Assembly: GCA_038216025.1 (NCBI GenBank)
Contig: JBBQQK010000055.1
Coordinates: 1-7,263 of the forward strand
DNA: 7,263 nucleotides
Origin: JBBQQK01 sp038216025
GTDB lineage: Bacteria > Patescibacteriota > UBA1384 > XYA2-FULL-43-10 > 1-14-0-10-43-13
Direction: 5' to 3'
Positions 6,279 through 7,263 of the stretch are shown in pieces (within the stretch, counting starts at the first letter, position 1; each line of letters starts with the position of its first letter). Under the pieces are notes generated by a model that was not told where the DNA came from, did not search any database, and was given only the letters and a program-made list of their open reading frames with translations. A program made the translations under genes and the position numbers.

Positions 6279-7263
6279 ATGGAGGGGTATAACGACTATT
6301 ATCAAACTGGAGAGTCAGCAGCCAGTTCGGGGCTGCCATTTTGGGTATGGATAATTGCAGGCACAATTTTACTATTGCTGGCCTATTTGATTTTCAAAAA
6401 AATAAGACATACAGTTTTGTATAAAAACCAACTAAGGTTAACCAGGGATTGGGTAATGTATCGCGTATCTGTTCCTAGGGAATTACATGCAACCGAAGAT
6501 GATCAGCGGAAGAATTTTCAAGAAATGCTAGCTGTTGTCGAGCCTTTCTACGCTAATTTAAACTCAATATTCAAAAACGCAATTGATAAGAAAATATCCG
6601 GACAAGATCATGTATCGTTGGAGCTAATTGCAAAAGAGGGGATGATTTATTTTTACGTAGGATGTTCAAGGCGAATATCTGATACCGTTGTTAAAAACCT
6701 GCATGCCCAATATCCACATGCTGAAATTCTCGAAGATAAAGAATTCTCAATTTTCCCCAATAAACCTCTTCAAGTAGAAATAATAAATCTTGGTCTAATA
6801 AAAAGATATTTCTTCCCAATTAAAACTTACAAAAATTTGGAAGAAGACCCGTTAAATGCAATTACCAATTCGTTGTCCAGATTGCAGCCAGATGAATCGC
6901 TTGGCATCCAGCTTCTTCTTAGGCCGACTTCTGGAATGTGGAGAGTATCTGTCGAAAGAACGGCTTTTGACGTACAGCATGGAAAATCGCGTATTTCCCA
7001 TTCAAATAATTTGCTAGTTAGAGCGAGTGAATCCTTTTTCAATTTTGTTGGATCCAGCAATACAGCGATGACCGGCAAAGAGCAGCATAACGAATTTTAC
7101 AATCCAAACAATCCTCACAAAATGACGCCAATGCAAGAGAGCCAAATAAAGCTTTTGGGGGAAAAGGCGGCAAAGCTTGGTTTTGAATGCCAGGTCAGGC
7201 TTGTGTCTGTGGCTGAGACCTCTCAAAAAGCCCGTCAAAATCTTGATAATATTGCGTCGGCGT
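6279..7263 (+). CDS. N-terminal part of a CPR type IV secretion (VirD4/TraD/DUF87-like) ATPase, partial
   Basis: Open from ATG 6279 to the window edge: 328 codons, continuing to the right. Residues 1-17 are polar, 19-39 form one transmembrane helix (LPFWVWIIAGTILLLLAYLIF) followed by basic residues, so the bulk is cytoplasmic. The soluble part carries blocks I recognise from CPR proteins annotated as type IV secretory conjugative DNA-transfer or DUF87 ATPases: LELIAKEGMIYFYVGC (114-129), YFFPIKTYKNLEEDPLN (177-193), and LLLRPTSGMW (212-221). I recall this N-terminal region as DUF8128; that name is from memory. Walker A and B motifs are expected beyond the right edge and cannot be checked here. 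The start is the only in-frame ATG before the membrane helix, and an in-frame TAA at 6231 limits upstream extension. No Shine-Dalgarno precedes it; a GGAGGGG lies inside codons 1-3. In the family, the ATPase powers DNA or protein transfer. Confidence 0.85.
   Translation, partial: MEGYNDYYQTGESAASSGLPFWVWIIAGTILLLLAYLIFKKIRHTVLYKNQLRLTRDWVMYRVSVPRELHATEDDQRKNFQEMLAVVEPFYANLNSIFKNAIDKKISGQDHVSLELIAKEGMIYFYVGCSRRISDTVVKNLHAQYPHAEILEDKEFSIFPNKPLQVEIINLGLIKRYFFPIKTYKNLEEDPLNAITNSLSRLQPDESLGIQLLLRPTSGMWRVSVERTAFDVQHGKSRISHSNNLLVRASESFFNFVGSSNTAMTGKEQHNEFYNPNNPHKMTPMQESQIKLLGEKAAKLGFECQVRLVSVAETSQKARQNLDNIASA
6281..6287 (+). promoter_or_regulatory. Shine-Dalgarno-like GGAGGGG placed after the start codon
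   Basis: The purine run overlaps the ATG and the next two codons (Glu, Gly) instead of preceding the start. No in-frame ATG, GTG or TTG lies at the proper distance downstream; the next in-frame ATG is at 6456, after the membrane helix. It may be coincidence, or it may hold ribosomes at the start region. Confidence 0.35.

Overview
The window looks like a chromosomal segment of a Patescibacteria (Candidate Phyla Radiation, CPR) bacterium. The evidence is protein resemblance: a small DUF5663-type protein, very large acidic multi-domain proteins of unknown function, and the N-terminal part of a CPR-type type IV secretion (VirD4/TraD/DUF87-like) ATPase. DNA is AT-rich, code 11 fits, and all genes are on the + strand. 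The lineage comes from remembered family resemblance, not a search.

Layout. Bases 1-72 may be the 3' end of an upstream gene, followed by a strong, symmetrical intrinsic terminator (105-136). The 321-base gene-free stretch (73-393) also holds 11 perfect tandem copies of the heptamer AGTCATC (157-233), an AT-rich spacer, four degenerate heptamers of the same motif in inverted orientation (270-297), and a promoter candidate (307-336). Then come: a 117-aa DUF5663-like protein (394-747); a 1215-aa protein with glycine-rich hydrophobic segments in its first third and an array of small, partly duplicated beta-rich modules in the rest (756-4403); a 585-aa protein with a helical N-terminal half, a long acidic disordered tail and a short basic C-terminal motif (4447-6204); and the start of a membrane-anchored ATPase-family protein that runs off the window (6279-7263).

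Genes 1 and 2 form a tight unit: the Shine-Dalgarno of gene 2 overlaps the stop of gene 1. Genes 3 and 4 lack an upstream Shine-Dalgarno, and each has its own promoter-like sequence. The one before gene 3 would give an almost leaderless mRNA. The one before gene 4 is followed by a GTATAC dyad that could be an operator.

Working model (inference): the cluster encodes membrane and cytoplasmic parts of a CPR type IV secretion or pilus-like apparatus. The last gene would be the DNA- or protein-pumping ATPase. The two large acidic proteins would be undescribed scaffold, adaptor or substrate components. No catalytic motif is visible in either large protein, so no enzymatic role is claimed.
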